Shown here piece by piece: positions 62,533 through 64,000 of a stretch of DNA of 64,000 nucleotides (its first letter is position 1; the number at the start of each line of letters is the position of its first letter). The DNA lies in assembly GCF_029338235.1 (NCBI RefSeq), contig NZ_CP119785.1:2542001-2606000 (forward strand). Direction: 5' to 3'. The position numbers and the translations under genes are program-made. Below the pieces are notes generated by a model, which ran no database searches, was not told the origin of the DNA, and was given only the letters and a program-made list of their open reading frames with translations. The DNA comes from Haloarcula rara (GTDB lineage Archaea; Halobacteriota; Halobacteria; Halobacteriales; Haloarculaceae).

Positions 62533-63073
62533 TTTGATGCACCTCGATTCGGCAGATATCGTCACCGTCTTTCATACACTGTGACTCCTCGATTGTCAGC
62601 TCTGTCTCGTAATGCGTGGCGGTCCCCTCCAGCAGCCCCTTGCCGAACTCACAGAGCTGTCGGTCGGACCGATAGAGAACGGCCACTCCGCCGTCGCCGA
62701 TCGGCTCCGTCTCGAGTTCCGGCGGGGTGAAACCGCTGTCGGTGCGGGCCTTGAGCGACTGGTGAATCGTCTCCTCAACGTTGTTTATCAGGTCGAGTGC
62801 GCCCCACTCGTCGTCGAAGTAGATTCGGCCGTACATCTCCGCCATCTCAGCGAAGAGGAACTGACCGAACTCCCGCTGGAGCTCCGTGTCAGTCGCCTCT
62901 GATTCCTCCAAAAGGACCTGGTATATGTTCAGAAACTCTTCGTCGGGATAGTCGTCCATCCGTGTGAACTGGTTTCGCTCTATACCCGCGGCGTCTTTGA
63001 CTGCTTCCCAGGTGCTGCGATCGTGCTGTTCGATAACGAACGACCGCAGCCCTGTCATCACGACTCCATGCAT
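62525..63073 (-). CDS. H-NOX (heme NO/O2-binding) sensor protein
   Basis: 182 aa from ATG 63071-63073, preceded by AATTTTTAAG about 30 bp upstream (leaderless). Starts MHGVVMTGLRSFVIEQHDRS as in H-NOX domains. Proximal heme His is H104 in VEETIHQSLKARTD; the heme-propionate YxSxR motif is YRSDR at 134-138. Ends with an acidic cysteine-containing tail (EESQCMKDGDDICRIEV). Stand-alone soluble gas sensor, coupled to the transducer-like gene. Confidence 0.88.
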   Translation of the reverse strand: MHGVVMTGLRSFVIEQHDRSTWEAVKDAAGIERNQFTRMDDYPDEEFLNIYQVLLEESEATDTELQREFGQFLFAEMAEMYGRIYFDDEWGALDLINNVEETIHQSLKARTDSGFTPPELETEPIGDGGVAVLYRSDRQLCEFGKGLLEGTATHYETELTIEESQCMKDGDDICRIEVHQNE

Positions 63074-63252
63074 CTGAATACACCCATCAATGACTGGGGG
63101 CTTAAAAATTTCCTCTTAACTGAAGAAACAAATTGTGTCTGGTAACACAAACCAGGGGGCCGTTCGACCGCAGATCGCCTCATCACCAGGTCTCGGCGGT
63201 GCGGGCTGGTACTGCTCGTCCGTCCGTGGTCCGTCGGCGACGTAAACGGTTG

Positions 63253-64000
63253 TTACTCCGACTGAAAGGTCAGCCTGTCGCGCAGGTCCCGAACGTCTGA
63301 AAGCAACGTGGCTCGGTCGTCGTTGTCGTCGCCGGTCAGCGTGAGATGCCCCATCTTCCGGAGCTCGTACACCTCGTGCTTGCCGTACCAGTGGAGATGG
63401 GCGCGCTCGGTCGAGAGCACCGTCTCTGCGCCGTGCATGACCGCATCCTGGCGCTCCGGGACGTCGCCGAGGATGTTCGCTGAGACCGTCGGGTCCCGAA
63501 TCTCGGTGGTCCCGAGCGGGTCACCGAGCACCGCCCGGATGTGCTGTTCGAACTGGGAGGTGTGACAGCCCTCGATGGTCCAGTGACCGGAGTTGTGGGG
63601 GCGCGGAGCGATCTCGTTGAGCAAGATCTCGTCGTCGCTCGTCTGGAACAGTTCGATACCGAAGACGCCCCGGCCCGCCATCACGTCGAGGACGTCTACC
63701 GCAACCTCGCGGGCACGCTCGCGGACTTCGGGGCTCGCTCGCGCCGGCGCGACGCTCTCGCGGAGAATCTCCTCACGGTGGACGGTCTCGGTGACGGGGA
63801 AAGTGTCACGCTCGCCGTCGCCCAGACAGCCCATCACCGCCAGTTCCCGCTCGAAGTCGACCATCGCCTCGACCATCGCGGGCCCGGCGATGTCGGCCAT
63901 CGCGGCCTCGACCTCGTCGGGACCACCGACCGGAACGTTGCCCCGACCGTCGTAGCCGCCGGTGCGTGCCTTCAGCATGGCGGGATAGCCCAGTTCGTCG
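63253..64000 (-). CDS. purK: PurK, N5-CAIR synthetase (partial, N-terminus beyond window)
   Basis: Open from the window edge to the stop at 63253-63255, about 249 residues. ATP-grasp marks: MLKARTGGYDGRGNVPVGGP, PAMVEAMVDFERELAVMGCL, GVFGIELFQTSDDEILLNEI, APRPHNSGHWTIEGCHTSQF. Converts AIR to N5-CAIR in purine synthesis. The ATP-grasp C-terminal half and PurK tail are complete; the N-terminal third lies beyond 64000. The 63074-63252 gap holds no gene. Confidence 0.93.
   Translation of the reverse strand, partial: DELGYPAMLKARTGGYDGRGNVPVGGPDEVEAAMADIAGPAMVEAMVDFERELAVMGCLGDGERDTFPVTETVHREEILRESVAPARASPEVRERAREVAVDVLDVMAGRGVFGIELFQTSDDEILLNEIAPRPHNSGHWTIEGCHTSQFEQHIRAVLGDPLGTTEIRDPTVSANILGDVPERQDAVMHGAETVLSTERAHLHWYGKHEVYELRKMGHLTLTGDDNDDRATLLSDVRDLRDRLTFQSE

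Overview
This 64 kb window is chromosomal DNA from an extremely halophilic archaeon (class Halobacteria). The proteins are strongly acidic and the DNA is GC-rich. Many genes start directly about 25 bp downstream of an AT-rich TATA element (leaderless type). The gene set is archaeal: diphthine synthase, Trm5, Trm112, KEOPS Pcc1, ribosomal S15 and S3Ae, fused-subunit pyruvate:ferredoxin oxidoreductase, halocyanin-like copper protein, and many haloarchaea-only DUF proteins. A Haloarcula-like genus is a guess from overall feel, not proven. Both window edges cut genes (dphB at the left, purK at the right).

Layout. 1-5 kb: translation-modifying enzymes (dphB, trm5), a universal stress protein, tRNA-Thr(CGT) followed by decayed tandem copies of its 3' end, a membrane protein and a zinc alcohol dehydrogenase. 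5-8.7 kb: cytochrome oxidase subunit III, a cluster of small hairpin repeats, and membrane or zinc-finger proteins. 8.8-17.4 kb: cysS, a PH-like protein with duplicated Mrr-like domains, the cobalamin pair cbiX/DR2241, Trm112, purA and a small winged-helix regulator; a 79-bp nested inverted repeat sits between cbiX and DR2241. 17.4-24.2 kb: a large multidomain putative signalling protein, then oxidase subunit I with haloarchaeal small accessory membrane proteins, one of which carries a 1-nt frameshift. 24.3-32 kb: methylmalonyl-CoA mutase large subunit, more of the same hairpin repeats, CBS-ParB, a TrkA-N/DHH phosphoesterase, an Lrp regulator and porBA. 32-46 kb: DICT sensor, MBL hydrolase, VapBC pair, acyl-CoA dehydrogenase, acyl-CoA ligase, CheC, the PTS-type dihydroxyacetone kinase operon dhaKLM facing an HPr gene, redoxin, MFS transporter, and an Lrp-aminotransferase pair.

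46-58.3 kb is a type IV pilus-like locus: secretion ATPase, membrane platform protein, an interposed tRNA-Ala(GGC), five overlapping pilin-like genes, and two large secreted paralogues on the opposite strand with conserved N-terminal halves and unrelated C-terminal halves, one AT-rich. 58.5-61.1 kb is the conserved S15 - RecJ-like - Pcc1 - S3Ae operon, in which the RecJ-like gene is broken by a 1-nt frameshift. 61-64 kb holds a halocyanin-like protein, an H-NOX heme sensor overlapping a soluble truncated transducer, and purK.

Most of the window is core metabolism and translation. The accessory parts worth attention are the pilus locus, the H-NOX/transducer pair, the repeat families and the two frameshifts. 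No CRISPR array, integrase, transposase gene or rRNA was seen.
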